DNA from: Moraxellaceae bacterium
GTDB lineage: Bacteria; Pseudomonadota; Gammaproteobacteria; Pseudomonadales; Moraxellaceae
NCBI GenBank assembly: GCA_030680295.1
Contig: JAUXVU010000023.1
Coordinates: 434,001 to 498,000 of the forward strand
Direction: 5' to 3'
Length of the DNA: 64,000 bases
Shown one piece after another: positions 34,000-43,658 of the stretch (its first letter is position 1; every line of letters begins with the position of its first letter). Under the pieces are notes generated by a model, which saw only the letters and a list, made by a program, of their open reading frames with translations, searched no databases and had not been told where the DNA came from. The translations under genes were made by a program, and so were the position numbers.

Positions 34000-35088
34000 A
34001 TGGCAACTTACAGAAAGCGCGGCCCATCCCAATGGGAGGCCCAGGTTCGCAGGCAGGGTTACCCAACACAATCGCGCACATTCAAGACTAAGGCCGAAGC
34101 AACCGCTTGGTCCCAGATGATTGAATCTGAGATGGTTCGAGGTGTATGGGTCAGTCGAGCGGAGGCAGAATCAACCAGCCTGCTCGAAGCGCTTGAGCGA
34201 TATAAGAAAGAGATCGTCAGCCAAAAAAAAGGGGCGACCCAAGAGCGCTCCATCATCCAAATTTATGAGCGATCCGAGCTAGCGCAGAGAAGTCTCGCAT
34301 CAATCCGCAGCGCGGATATCGCGCTTCTTCGAGACGAATGGCTCAAAACACTAAAGCCAGCCACAGCGCTGCGTCGATTAGCACTACTTTCTCATGTCTT
34401 TAATATTGCACGCAAAGAATGGAGCATGGAAAGTCTCTCCAATCCTGTCGCGCTGATTCGTAAACCGCAGCCCAACGACTCGCGCTTGCGCCGTGTGAAA
34501 TCACAAGATACTGAGTCAAATGATCATTCCAGCGAAAGACGAAGTCAATCTGATGAGCTGACTCGCATTATCGCGGCTAGCTGCTCCAAGCTTTTGCCAC
34601 TGGTAATAATTGTGGCAATTGAAACGGCTATGCGAAGGGGTGAAATTATTGACTTAAAGTGGGAGCACATTGATCTAAAAAAAAGGTTTGTACACCTTCC
34701 AAATACAAAGAATGGCAGCGCTCGAGACGTCCCACTTTCTACCGCAGCTACTGATGCACTCGCTGCCGCCAAAAAGTTAGTTCAGGAAGATGAGGCCGGC
34801 GAGCTTGTCTTCAATATCCGTAAGGATGCTGTGACACGAGCCTTTGAACGCGCTGTAACGAGAGCACGCGAGGAATATCTCGATGAGTGCAAAGTGTTGA
34901 AGAAAAAACCTGACCGAAGCTACCTCACTGACCTGCGCTTTCATGATCTTCGCCATGAAGCCATCTCGCGATTGGCCGAAATCTTTCCTCTACATGAGCT
35001 CACCAAAATCACAGGGCATCAAGATCCTCGAATGCTTATGCGTTACTACCATCCAAGCATCGAGAGCCTAGCAAAGCGGCTTCCTTAA
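34000..35088 (+). CDS. int: Tyrosine-type site-specific integrase of the island
   Basis: The 362-residue protein has an N-terminal arm-binding/SAM-like region (MATYRKRGPSQWEAQVRRQG), and the catalytic residues of the phage-integrase fold: Arg in AMRRGEIIDLKWEHI, HxxR in FHDLRHEAISRL, the distal His in TGHQDPRM and Tyr in RYYHPS. AAGGTG precedes the ATG. Next to the att repeat, it is the likely enzyme for tRNA-Thr integration and excision. Confidence 0.95.
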   Translation: MATYRKRGPSQWEAQVRRQGYPTQSRTFKTKAEATAWSQMIESEMVRGVWVSRAEAESTSLLEALERYKKEIVSQKKGATQERSIIQIYERSELAQRSLASIRSADIALLRDEWLKTLKPATALRRLALLSHVFNIARKEWSMESLSNPVALIRKPQPNDSRLRRVKSQDTESNDHSSERRSQSDELTRIIAASCSKLLPLVIIVAIETAMRRGEIIDLKWEHIDLKKRFVHLPNTKNGSARDVPLSTAATDALAAAKKLVQEDEAGELVFNIRKDAVTRAFERAVTRAREEYLDECKVLKKKPDRSYLTDLRFHDLRHEAISRLAEIFPLHELTKITGHQDPRMLMRYYHPSIESLAKRLP

Positions 35089-35497
35089 AAATTATTACCG
35101 CCATTACGACATTTTTACTCAATGCGCTTTGACTCTACTCATCCACTTTGCTAGTTTCATATAGCTACGCTGAAGTACGTAATACTTGGCTTGCGTACTG
35201 CTCAGCACCATTTGAATGAAAAGCGGAAGTAGTTCAGATGGAAGAAAGGATAACTATGTCGTTATCGCCTTAAGCAGGAAAACACTGCTGAAATTATGCC
35301 GCCTCTGGGTACGATGAGCCCAGCTTTATAGGTGACGTAATAAGGAAAAGTAGTTACTAAATTGGGGCACAACCCCGTCAATACGCGATCACACCTACAG
35401 CGATACGCAGATTGTATCCGGTGATAACGAAGAGCTTATTGGCTGCCGCGGACTCATCCAAACCCGACATCATTGCTGTTGGGCAAGGAATCCGTGT
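35089..35497. other. 409-bp intergenic stretch in the island
   Basis: No credible coding frame or RNA gene is seen between integrase and the excisionase-like gene. AAGGA lies just before the next start codon. It may hold promoters and further integrase or excisionase sites, none of which I can define. Confidence 0.5.
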
Positions 35498-35743
35498 ATG
35501 AATAAATTAGTTACTGTTGACGAACTAGCTGCCATCCTTCGCAAGGCAGCAGCCTCTGTGCGAAGCGATGCACATCGCAACCCAAGCGCCCTCCCTCCCC
35601 TGTGTAGCCTCCCCAAAACAAAGCGCTTGCTTTGGCGCGAATGTGATATCGAAAAATGGCTCCGTGAGCATGTGTGCGAAACGACCGTGAACCAAAATTC
35701 ACGAACGGAACGCAGCATGCATAATCGTCGCTCACGTCGATAA
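35498..35743 (+). CDS. Small HTH protein, excisionase/AlpA-like
   Basis: An 81-residue basic protein. LVTVDELAAILRKAAASVRSDAHRNP reads as a MerR/AlpA-type helix-turn-helix, and LLWRECDIEKWLREH is the typical following wing seen in AlpA/excisionase proteins. It sits between integrase and relaxase, the usual place of a directionality factor. Family assignment is by motif only. Confidence 0.7.
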   Translation: MNKLVTVDELAAILRKAAASVRSDAHRNPSALPPLCSLPKTKRLLWRECDIEKWLREHVCETTVNQNSRTERSMHNRRSRR

Positions 35744-35801
35744 AACCTGACTAAAAGCATAATCCGACCAGCATGGCGAAACTGGCGTCTGATGCGCAGC
35801 T

Positions 35802-35828
35802 CAGATGCCGTAGTGAGTACGGTGTCTG
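35802..35828. other. Hairpin upstream of the relaxase, candidate oriT
   Basis: An 11-bp imperfect hairpin (arms 35802-35812 and 35818-35828, two G-T wobbles, loop GTGAG), 33 bp before the relaxase ATG. MobV relaxases act at inverted repeats just upstream of their own genes, so this is the best oriT candidate in the island. No nick consensus was confirmed. Confidence 0.35.
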
Positions 35829-35860
35829 AGCAAAACACCATCAAGCGCGGAATATCTAGC

Positions 35861-37300
35861 ATGGCATCTCATGGCGAACACCCGGTTATCATCCGGGTCG
35901 AGAAGTTGAAGACCATCGGCTTTGCCATTGCGTCGGGTCGACACACTTGGCGTGAAATCCCGACCAATAATGCAGACCCTGAGCGACGGCACTTGAATCA
36001 AGACTGGAGGCAGGTTGCTTCATCTAACCAGCTCGCCGCTGCGATTAAGTCGCGGCATGCAGCGCTCACTGAGGAGCCTAGTCCTGACTCGGTCGTTTGC
36101 CTTGAATATCTAATTACAGCAAACCACTATGCATTTCGATTAGGTGGAGGGCTTGTTGACCACGAGGCTTATTTCCGAGACTCGCTGGCGTGGCTTGAAG
36201 CTAAACATTGCAAAGAAAACATTGTCGCGGTAAACGTTCAGCTGGATGAGCTAACGCCTCATCTTGTCGTCTATGTGGTGCCAGTCGTCACAGAGGCAGA
36301 TAAGCTGGTAAATCGCAGCGTTATTGCGCCTGGTCGCGACATAAACGGCAAGCAGAATCGGGTTGTGGCTAAAGTCAAAAAGGCAGGATCAATCAGACTT
36401 TCGGCGGCCCACTTTGTCGATGGGCCGGCCAAATTATCGCAAATACAGACCGAATTTGCGGCAGTTGTTGGCACTAAACATGGGCTTGTGCGTGGGGTTG
36501 AGGGCTCACAGGCGAATCATGTAACGACGAAAAGCTGGTATGAAAAACAGCGACTCTTGAAAGAACTTGCTGGAGAATTACCGAGCATACCGGTTTTTTC
36601 TGATGAATTGCTGAGACCTGCTGTCGTTGAAAAAGGCTTTTTCGGGCGCACCGAAAATAGTGAAGAGCGCCGCACTCGTGTTAACGCTGGAATCAAAAAG
36701 GCTGTTTCTCCAGCGCTGGCGCTCGCAGAGCAAGCCAAGGCTGCGCAGGCTAAAGTGGAGAGCCTCGAAATAGCTCTGGCGCACTCGCGGGAAGCCTCCA
36801 AGGAATTATACTCGATTTACACAGATGGCCTGTCCAATGAGCAGCAGACCAAACTCGCGGACATTGCAGATGCATATCGAATAGAAAACAAACGTATTGC
36901 TGATGCTGATGCTGCAGTGCGCGCCGAAACTGAAGCCAGCAATGCCAAACTTGCAGAAGCGCAGCGCCGTGTCGATGCGCTGCCGCTGCGTCGCAAGCTT
37001 GCCAGCGGAGCTGCCCAGACATTTATCGAACATGCCATCGCAGCACTGAAAGCTGTACAGAACTTGTGGCAGCGCGTGGATTGGGGCAAGACGGCAGCTG
37101 ACGCTATTCGCGAATCTACAACTGAGCATCACCAAAGCCATGAATCAGGCTGGAAGGCGGTGTTTGACTTGTCACCGGGCCATGTCGATGTGACTGAATC
37201 TGAGAGAGCTATAAAGCTTGATCAAGCTCGAGAGCTTGATCGAAAAATAGAGACCACAGGACAGAAATTCCGGCCTGATGATCCGAGCTTAGGGAGCTGA
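35861..37300 (+). CDS. MobV (Mob/Pre) family relaxase-like protein
   Basis: The 479-residue product starts MASHGEHPVIIRVEKLKT; residues 30-60 match the MobV N-terminus (GRHTWREIPTNNADPERRHLNQDW), including the putative nucleophilic His in RHTW. The metal motif reads VQLDELTPHLVV where MobM has HLDExTPHMH, so two of the three usual histidines are replaced (Gln and Val) while Asp, Glu and one His remain. The C-terminal third (about 290-380) is a coiled coil rich in Ala, Glu and Lys. It would mobilise the island if active; the altered motif makes this uncertain. Confidence 0.82.
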   Translation: MASHGEHPVIIRVEKLKTIGFAIASGRHTWREIPTNNADPERRHLNQDWRQVASSNQLAAAIKSRHAALTEEPSPDSVVCLEYLITANHYAFRLGGGLVDHEAYFRDSLAWLEAKHCKENIVAVNVQLDELTPHLVVYVVPVVTEADKLVNRSVIAPGRDINGKQNRVVAKVKKAGSIRLSAAHFVDGPAKLSQIQTEFAAVVGTKHGLVRGVEGSQANHVTTKSWYEKQRLLKELAGELPSIPVFSDELLRPAVVEKGFFGRTENSEERRTRVNAGIKKAVSPALALAEQAKAAQAKVESLEIALAHSREASKELYSIYTDGLSNEQQTKLADIADAYRIENKRIADADAAVRAETEASNAKLAEAQRRVDALPLRRKLASGAAQTFIEHAIAALKAVQNLWQRVDWGKTAADAIRESTTEHHQSHESGWKAVFDLSPGHVDVTESERAIKLDQARELDRKIETTGQKFRPDDPSLGS

Positions 37301-37374
37301 GCTTCGGCTCTGCACAAAGAGCTCATTCACACGCTTGCAAAGCAATAACCGCTGCTCGTTAACGCGCTCTGGAC

Positions 37375-37719
37375 TTAACCCGCTTTAAACTCTTGAGCAC
37401 CTTTGTCAAACTTCCCATTTTCGATCAGGTTGCCGCCTGGCAGAAACTCAGGCTGATCTAGAGACTTAGGGTTAGGTGCTTCTGCTGCTCTAGGGTGGTC
37501 ATGGTCCTCATAGATCAGCACTGCACCCTCCTCCTGAACTTCATCCTGATATGGAGAATTCGGCCGTACAGACATAAGAACTATCGAGTGCCCACCATGA
37601 AGACGAAAGTTCATTCCGCGCTGAGGCGAAGTACCCTCTCTTTGGCACATCTCGAAATATGAAAGAACCTCGCTTTCAGCGGCCACAACATTCCTCAGTA
37701 CACATAACGCCCGGCACAC
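37375..37719 (-). pseudogene. Truncated HNH endonuclease-like gene (N-terminal SRA-like part only)
   Basis: About 105-114 residues. The stretch HGGHSIVLMSVRPNSPYQDEV then GAVLIYEDHDHPR resembles the N-terminal SRA-like region of a family of HNH endonucleases of McrA type; the C-terminal HNH nuclease is missing because the frame ends at 37375. The true start may be a GTG a dozen codons in, after the attC boundary. It follows the attC of the preceding cassette in the same direction, so it looks like the remains of a second integron cassette cut off by the mob region. Confidence 0.55.
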
Positions 37720-37779
37720 GTGCCGATTTGTAGCCGCGGAGCGGCGGAGAAGCAGTCACCGTGCTGCCGCTTGTTATGT
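37702..37779 (-). repeat. Integron attC recombination site
   Basis: On the minus strand it runs from ACATAAC (37779-37773) to GTTATGT (37708-37702), exact inverted complements. Inside, CGGCAGCACG pairs with CGTGTGCCG leaving one unpaired G, the extrahelical base typical of attC, and a central GC-rich hairpin follows. The stop codon of the upstream cassette gene lies within the outer ACATAAC box, as is common in cassettes. Confidence 0.8.
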
Positions 37780-38334
37780 GCTCTTAACTCGCAACCACAG
37801 CTTCTTTGATTTTTCCTGACGTTTAATCTTTCCGGTCTTAATAAGCTGGTTGAATGACGTAGTGAAATTAGATTGCGAGATATTTAACTTCTGTTGAAGT
37901 TGGATGGATGTGATTGGTTGAGACATCAGCTTGAGAATTTTTGCCTCAAGAGAAGTGTCAATTGTGACAACAACATTGCTGATTTGGGTTTCAATGGCGA
38001 TATTTGGAGCGCTGGATTTTACACCTGCGAGTGAGCATTGAAACTCGAAAGCCTTCCAAAGATTTTGGTCTTTGGAGCAAAGATTAAACTCTATTGCCTT
38101 TTTCTCGGCTTTTGAGAGGTGAGCAAGGACATTAGATAGATGGGCGATTATGTAGAAGTCTGCTTGGTTTTGCCCCGACGGATATCCAGTTACACAGGTC
38201 AACAGGGCGTTGCTGCACGTAGACTTAAGGCTTTCTGAGTTTGTGAAGACAAATACTCTATCGAGGATGGAAATCGTTAGTTCATCAAGCATGCTGAGGC
38301 CGATGTTTTCAGCGTCGACGTAATAAATTTTCAA
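37774..38334 (-). CDS. PIN-like/NYN domain protein with C-terminal winged helix (integron cassette gene)
   Basis: A 186-residue protein. The N-terminal part (MKIYYVDAENIGLSM, VFVFTNSES, SGQNQADFYIIAHL, NLCSKDQNLWKAF) has the spacing of acidic residues found in PIN-like/NYN ribonuclease domains. Residues 125-180 look like a winged helix (ITSIQLQQKLNISQSNFTTSF). The gene lies between an attI-like GTTATGT boundary at about 38359-38365 and an attC site, so it is an intact cassette of about 657 bp. RNase activity and any toxin or defence role are inferences from the fold. Confidence 0.65.
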   Translation of the reverse strand: MKIYYVDAENIGLSMLDELTISILDRVFVFTNSESLKSTCSNALLTCVTGYPSGQNQADFYIIAHLSNVLAHLSKAEKKAIEFNLCSKDQNLWKAFEFQCSLAGVKSSAPNIAIETQISNVVVTIDTSLEAKILKLMSQPITSIQLQQKLNISQSNFTTSFNQLIKTGKIKRQEKSKKLWLRVKST

Positions 38335-38358
38335 AGGCTACTCCATGCCAAATGAGTA

Positions 38359-38365
38359 CATAACA
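38359..38365 (-). other. Upstream cassette boundary (attI-like core site)
   Basis: On the minus strand the core GTTATGTACT appears here and GTTATGTGTACT at the far end of the cassette, matching the G^TT crossover of IntI. No GC-rich hairpin precedes it, as expected for attI rather than attC, and it lies between the cassette and the intI remnant. Confidence 0.5.
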
Positions 38366-38520
38366 GTTTATTAGTGAGTATGCGCATATTGCTAGGCACG
38401 GCATGCTTAATTTAATTGACCAACCATTTGAGTTAATTAGCATATTTCCTTACTCCTCCCCTTGCCTCTTCACAGAGAAGCGCGCATGCGTATTTTTGTA
38501 TCACACACTGCGCTATCATC

Positions 38521-38778
38521 TATCTGCACCCGTCGGTTGCGCGTAAATCGCTGGCAAAAGCGGCGGCTATATCTGGCATGAATCATAGGCGCATTAATTG
38601 CCATACCTTTCGGCACAGCTTTGCCACGGAGTTACTTCGTGTTGGTCGTGATATTCGTACGGTGCAGGAGTTGCTAGGTCACTCAGATGTCAGCACGACG
38701 CAAATTTATACGCATGTAATTAGCCAACACTTTGCTGGAACGGCGAGCCCACTCGACTTTATAGGCAATAGCGCTTAA
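38521..38778 (+). pseudogene. 5'-truncated integron integrase intI
   Basis: From [16 protein letters not shown] at 38521 through [13 protein letters not shown] (HxxR), [19 protein letters not shown] (His and Tyr) to the end [14 protein letters not shown], the frame is the C-terminal catalytic part of an IntI. Everything N-terminal, including the first catalytic Arg and the IntI-specific patch, is missing: only about 155 bp separate it from the cassette boundary. The first ATG is at 38578. Orientation, pointing away from the cassettes, is that of a true integron. Confidence 0.82.
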
Positions 38779-38981
38779 AACACGCTACCGCTCTCCCGAG
38801 GCGTGGCAATGCCGTAGCAGGATAGGTTTTTATTATAGTATCGCGGGTGAGTGAGCTAGCTACAGAGCTCTGCCAAGAGGTGGCGAGCTGGAATGCGCTA
38901 TCGCGCTCCCTGCGATTGTAATGGATATACTTTTAGCAGATATCGCTTTAGCCTCGCAAGCCACGCAGATACACTAATCAA

Positions 38982-39451
38982 GTGAACAGTGTTTTAGGCA
39001 AGCCCTCGCCCGAGCAGCTACCATTTCCCTTACCCTTCTTCGATACGTCGATTCCGGCAGGTTTTCCGTCGCCTGCAGCTGACTACATTCAAAACACTAT
39101 AGATCTGCATGAACGCCTAGTTCATCACCCTGCAGCTATTTTTTTGCCCGTGTGTCTGGTGACTCCATGATTGATACCGGCATTGTCGATGGCAGTATTT
39201 TGATAGTAGACGCATCACGACAACCTCAGTCCGATGACATCGTGGTGGCCACCATTGATGGCAAGTAAAGGGTGAAGCGTCTGAGATCAGTTGCTGGTCA
39301 GTTTGAGCTGCATGCTGAGAATGCACGCGTGAACTATCCAGCACTTTGCCCCAGTGAAGACCTGCAAATCTTTGGTGTGGTTACGAGTCACATCGTCGAG
39401 CATATTCGACTGCCCAATAAGTCAGCAACTAAGGCCAAGCCAAAGGCATAA
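38982..39451 (+). pseudogene. umuD: Frameshifted umuD-like gene
   Basis: The frame begins near a GTG at 38982 and reads IPAGFPSPAADYIQNTIDLHERLVHHPAAIF; a run of seven Ts (39139-39145) lacks one base, after which the next frame continues as VSGDSMIDTGIVDGSILIVDA with the catalytic Ser, then DGK, an in-frame TAA (39266-39268), RVKRLR with the catalytic Lys, and FGVVTSHIVEHIR to the stop at 39449. Repairing both lesions would give a full UmuD/LexA-like peptidase of DNA polymerase V. It is dead as it stands. Confidence 0.88.
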
Positions 39452-39454
39452 GCT

Positions 39455-39526
39455 ATGACCATCTATGCTCTGGTCGATGCCAATAATTCCGGGGCTTTAC
39501 TAACAGTTAGATACGATTTTTTCTAG
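39455..39526 (+). pseudogene. umuC: umuC stub, cut after about 11 codons
   Basis: Four bases after umuD, MTIYALVDANN matches the start of UmuC (the polymerase V catalytic subunit), where NFYASCE should follow. Similarity stops at about 39488 and the frame ends at a TAG. The break marks a junction with unrelated DNA leading to the ptx region. Confidence 0.7.
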
Positions 39527-40011
39527 AGAATACAGGCGCTTAGGCTAGGTAACTTTTTTCACGTTTTTTTTGTTTTTGAGGTGGTGTCGACCACGTTAAT
39601 CGGACTCTGCCCATCCGCTATACATGTGGCTCCAAGGATCAGGCATGGAGGGGCATGGCAGGACTCCACGCGGCAATCGAGTTTCTGGCTGGATAGTTGC
39701 ACAGACTTGCCCGCCCGTTTGCATTCGACCTGACCAGTCTTTTGGGCCGGATTCGACCAGCACGCTTCTTGATCATGACCGGCAGAAGAGTGCCCAAAGC
39801 GGATGTTCGCAAAAAATAATCTTCTCTTGATACCGCAGATTAAAGTGGATGTTCGATATGGCCTTTTAAAGGTAGAAAACTTAGTATTTAGACGCCTACC
39901 TTCTAGAGAAATAACGCAAATGAATAAAATGCTACCATCAACTTAAAATCATGATATGTCACGGCAAACTTCACACTTTCTAACTGTTGGCATAAACAAC
40001 ATACCATCCAT
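39527..40011. other. AT-rich non-coding stretch between umuC stub and ptxE
   Basis: No supported gene. Bases 39530-39590 and 39840-40010 are AT-rich with long T runs. The middle (39617-39790) is related, in inverted orientation, to 44600-44735 on the other side of the ptx operon. If the adjacent recombinase genes are a GInt, its AT-rich 3' end could lie here. Confidence 0.5.
39717..39768 (-). repeat. Left copy of imperfect inverted repeat flanking ptx operon
   Basis: The minus strand shares GAAGCGTGCTGGTC (39768-39755) and TGGTCAGGTCGAATGCAAAC (39736-39717) with the plus strand at 44647-44660 and 44678-44697. Similarity extends further outwards but is imperfect. The two copies face each other across the ptx genes. 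Confidence 0.75.
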
Positions 40012-40869
40012 CTACTGAAGTAGAAATTTTTTGAAATGTGCCGATGGTGTATTTTCAAGCATATTGCCACGACAAATAACGTAAAGATTTTTGTAGGGGG
40101 TGATCCCTTCAATTTTAACGCTTCTTAGTCGACCACTCTCGCACTCATCGACCACAGACGAAGAGATCACCAATGAAATACCCAAGCCTGCCTGTACTGC
40201 CCGTTTAACCGCCTCTGTGCTTCCAAGCTGCATAGATACACCAATAGAATCTGCCACGCTTCCGAAATAATGCTGTAACAGACGCCCTGTGCCGCTACTT
40301 GTTTCTCCCCCCAGCAATTTCTCTCCCTTCAGCCAATCTAATGGAATACTCGCCAATTTGGCCCACGGATGCTCCACCGGCACAATCACAGCTAGTGCTT
40401 CACTTCGCCAAACGCATGCATCAAATCCCTCTCGTTGATCCCACCATTCCATAATGGCCACATCGACTTCAAAGTTTTCCAGTTTTTTCACAATGGTAAG
40501 ATTATCGCCAATGACTACATCAAAATTGCAAGTTGCTGTTTTCTTGAACCGCCTCAAGTGCGGTGGCAATACATAGATGCCGATATTCGAGCTCGCGCCT
40601 ATTACAAGACGATTTGTGTCGAATAATGCGCACGCTCTGGATCCGGTGCGCACTAGGTTTTCCGCATAAGGCAAAAACACTTTGCCTTCCTCTGTGAGCG
40701 TACTACCTGCGTTGTTTCGCACAATCAGATTGACACTCAGCGACTCTTCTAGGCGCCTAACATGCTGAGTCACAGCTGACTGTGAGAGCCCTGTGTGCTT
40801 GGCTGCTTCACGAAAGCCACCCCGATTCACGACAGCCAGAAAAGTAACTACGCGTTCAAGATTGATCAA
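40012..40869 (-). CDS. ptxE: LysR-family regulator of phosphite operon, PtxE-like
   Basis: A 285-residue LysR protein: HTH in [41 protein letters not shown] (residues 2-42) and a substrate-binding domain. It starts with a TTG whose TTGA overlaps the ptxD stop, so the two are translationally coupled, as in ptxABCDE operons where the last gene is a LysR regulator. The effector is unknown. Confidence 0.85.
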   Translation of the reverse strand: MINLERVVTFLAVVNRGGFREAAKHTGLSQSAVTQHVRRLEESLSVNLIVRNNAGSTLTEEGKVFLPYAENLVRTGSRACALFDTNRLVIGASSNIGIYVLPPHLRRFKKTATCNFDVVIGDNLTIVKKLENFEVDVAIMEWWDQREGFDACVWRSEALAVIVPVEHPWAKLASIPLDWLKGEKLLGGETSSGTGRLLQHYFGSVADSIGVSMQLGSTEAVKRAVQAGLGISLVISSSVVDECESGRLRSVKIEGITPYKNLYVICRGNMLENTPSAHFKKFLLQ

Positions 40870-41873
40870 TTAACGCCTTCCAAAATTGGATTATTGATAG
40901 CATCGGATGGCCTTTGGCCGGTCAGTGCCTGTAAGATATTATTGGCTGCTAGTTGCTCGATTTCGAAACGCACGTCGTCGACCGCAGACCCCAAATGTGG
41001 GGTGAAAAATGTTTGCGCTGTATTGGTCAGTAACTCCTGCGGAATAGCTGTTGGCCTATCAACACGGATCCACTCTTCCAATTCGAAAACATCTGCCGCA
41101 TAACCCGCCAATTTTCCAGATTCAAGTGCTTCGGCAACAGCTAATTCATCGACAACTGAACCACGACACGCATTGATCAAGTAGCTTCCTGTGCGCATTG
41201 TGCCAATTGTTTCTGCATTCAATAAGTGCAAAGTTTGCGGCGTCATTGGCAGCATAGGTACAACAAAGTCACTGCTACTTAATAATTCATCGAGACTCAC
41301 CTGTCGTGCATTCCAGGCCTTTTCCTGCTCTTGATTCAAGGCGATGTCATCGCAATAAAGCACCCGCATATCAAAACTCGATAAGCGCTTCGCAATCGCT
41401 CGCCCGACCGCACCCATACCGATGATTCCGAGTGTGCGTCCTGTTAAACCCGTTCCGTATAGTTCCGGTCTCCACCCGTTAAATCCGTGAGTTCGGATAC
41501 GGCGATCCCCCTCGGCCAGATGGCGAGTCAGGCCAAGAAGCAATCCAATTGTCAGCTCCGCCGTTGGGATGGTCAGAAGGTCCGGCACGATGCTGAACCA
41601 AATACCACGGCGGGTACAAGCATCGACATCAAAGTTGTCATAGCCTTTGAGTGCTGCACCTACAATCTTCAATTTAGGGCAGGACGCAAGAAAATCATCA
41701 TCGATACTGTCAGGCATGAATACCATCAGTGCGTCAGCATCCTTTGCTCTCTCCAGCAATTCTGCGCGCGACATAGTATCGCGGGTCATGTTGGGAACGA
41801 CATCCGCAACAGATTGTAAATAATCGATAATTTCAGGATGAACCCAGTGGGTAAGAACTATTTTTTGTTTCAT
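40866..41873 (-). CDS. ptxD: NAD-dependent phosphite dehydrogenase PtxD
   Basis: A 335-residue D-2-hydroxyacid dehydrogenase fold enzyme that oxidises phosphite to phosphate with NAD. Compared by memory with Pseudomonas stutzeri PtxD it keeps the diagnostic block [14 protein letters not shown] with Lys76, the nucleotide loop [13 protein letters not shown], an acidic Asp175 favouring NAD, Arg237 in [10 protein letters not shown], Glu266 in DVFELEEW and the catalytic His293 in TPHLGSAV. The ATG at 41873 is preceded by AGGG; an ATG at 41885 would add four residues. Gene context (phosphite-type ABC transporter and LysR) supports phosphite over a glycerate-type substrate. Confidence 0.94.
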   Translation of the reverse strand: MKQKIVLTHWVHPEIIDYLQSVADVVPNMTRDTMSRAELLERAKDADALMVFMPDSIDDDFLASCPKLKIVGAALKGYDNFDVDACTRRGIWFSIVPDLLTIPTAELTIGLLLGLTRHLAEGDRRIRTHGFNGWRPELYGTGLTGRTLGIIGMGAVGRAIAKRLSSFDMRVLYCDDIALNQEQEKAWNARQVSLDELLSSSDFVVPMLPMTPQTLHLLNAETIGTMRTGSYLINACRGSVVDELAVAEALESGKLAGYAADVFELEEWIRVDRPTAIPQELLTNTAQTFFTPHLGSAVDDVRFEIEQLAANNILQALTGQRPSDAINNPILEGVN

Positions 41874-41914
41874 GTGGACCCTCATGTGTATACCGGATTT
41901 TTTATATGGGTTAG

Positions 41915-42712
41915 CTACTTGAACTTGCGACGCAAGAATGAACTGAATGTATCAACTAGCGTCACCATCCCAAGAATGACCAGCAATATCGCGGATACTT
42001 CTTGGTATTGCATAAGACGCAGCGATCCTATCAACTCGAAACCTATACCGCCGGCACCGACCATTCCCATCACCGTTGAGGCGCGAAAATTGTATTCCCA
42101 CCGATAAATCGCGGTGTCGGCCATTTGCGGTAATACTTGCGGAAAAATGCCATGAAATATCACTTGTAGCGGGCTGCAACCTGCGGCCTGCGCAGCTTCA
42201 ACTGGTGCTTGATCTGTATGCTCAATCGCTTCCGCAAAAAACTTAGCGATCATGCCGATTGAGTGCAGGCCTAATGCCAACACACCCGGCAGTGCACCAA
42301 AGCCGACAGCTGCCACGAAAACTATACCCATAATAAGCTCAGGAACAGATCTCAACACATTTAACAGAGCACGCGCAGCCTGATAGACCGCTGGATGTGG
42401 ACTGGTATTGCGTGCAGCCAAAATACCCAAGGGCACGGACAAAAGCACAGCGATGGCGGTTCCAGCAATACTCATGGCTAAGGTATCGAGCACTGGCTTG
42501 ACCCATGCTCTCCACTCACTAAAGTTGGGAGGGAACATCTCACCAATGAGACTAACAAGACTTGGCACGCCTTCGCCTAAACGCTCACCATCAAATAGAC
42601 CAACGTAATACCAACATCCGACGACAATAGCTAAAATCAATATCACATACCTAACTACTCGATTCCAGCTTTGGCGCTGCTCTGACAATATGGCTTCGAA
42701 GTTCGTATTCAT
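41915..42712 (-). CDS. ptxC: Phosphite/phosphonate ABC transporter permease PtxC
   Basis: A 265-residue PhnE/PtxC permease with about six spans and the ABC-permease EAA-type loop [37 protein letters not shown]. It lies between ptxB (18 bp) and ptxD. It forms the membrane channel for phosphite uptake with PtxA and PtxB. Confidence 0.92.
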   Translation of the reverse strand: MNTNFEAILSEQRQSWNRVVRYVILILAIVVGCWYYVGLFDGERLGEGVPSLVSLIGEMFPPNFSEWRAWVKPVLDTLAMSIAGTAIAVLLSVPLGILAARNTSPHPAVYQAARALLNVLRSVPELIMGIVFVAAVGFGALPGVLALGLHSIGMIAKFFAEAIEHTDQAPVEAAQAAGCSPLQVIFHGIFPQVLPQMADTAIYRWEYNFRASTVMGMVGAGGIGFELIGSLRLMQYQEVSAILLVILGMVTLVDTFSSFLRRKFK

Positions 42713-42730
42713 TGTAGAGACCTCAAAAAA

Positions 42731-43603
<873 letters not shown>

Positions 43604-43658
43604 TCAGTTCTTAAGTTAAACAATGGTTATGAGTAATATTTGGAATGTTTGAATTCAA

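Noticed and set aside
39624..39830. Open frame of 68 codons between umuC stub and ptxE
   Set aside because: It lies on the imperfect inverted repeat and its composition does not look coding.
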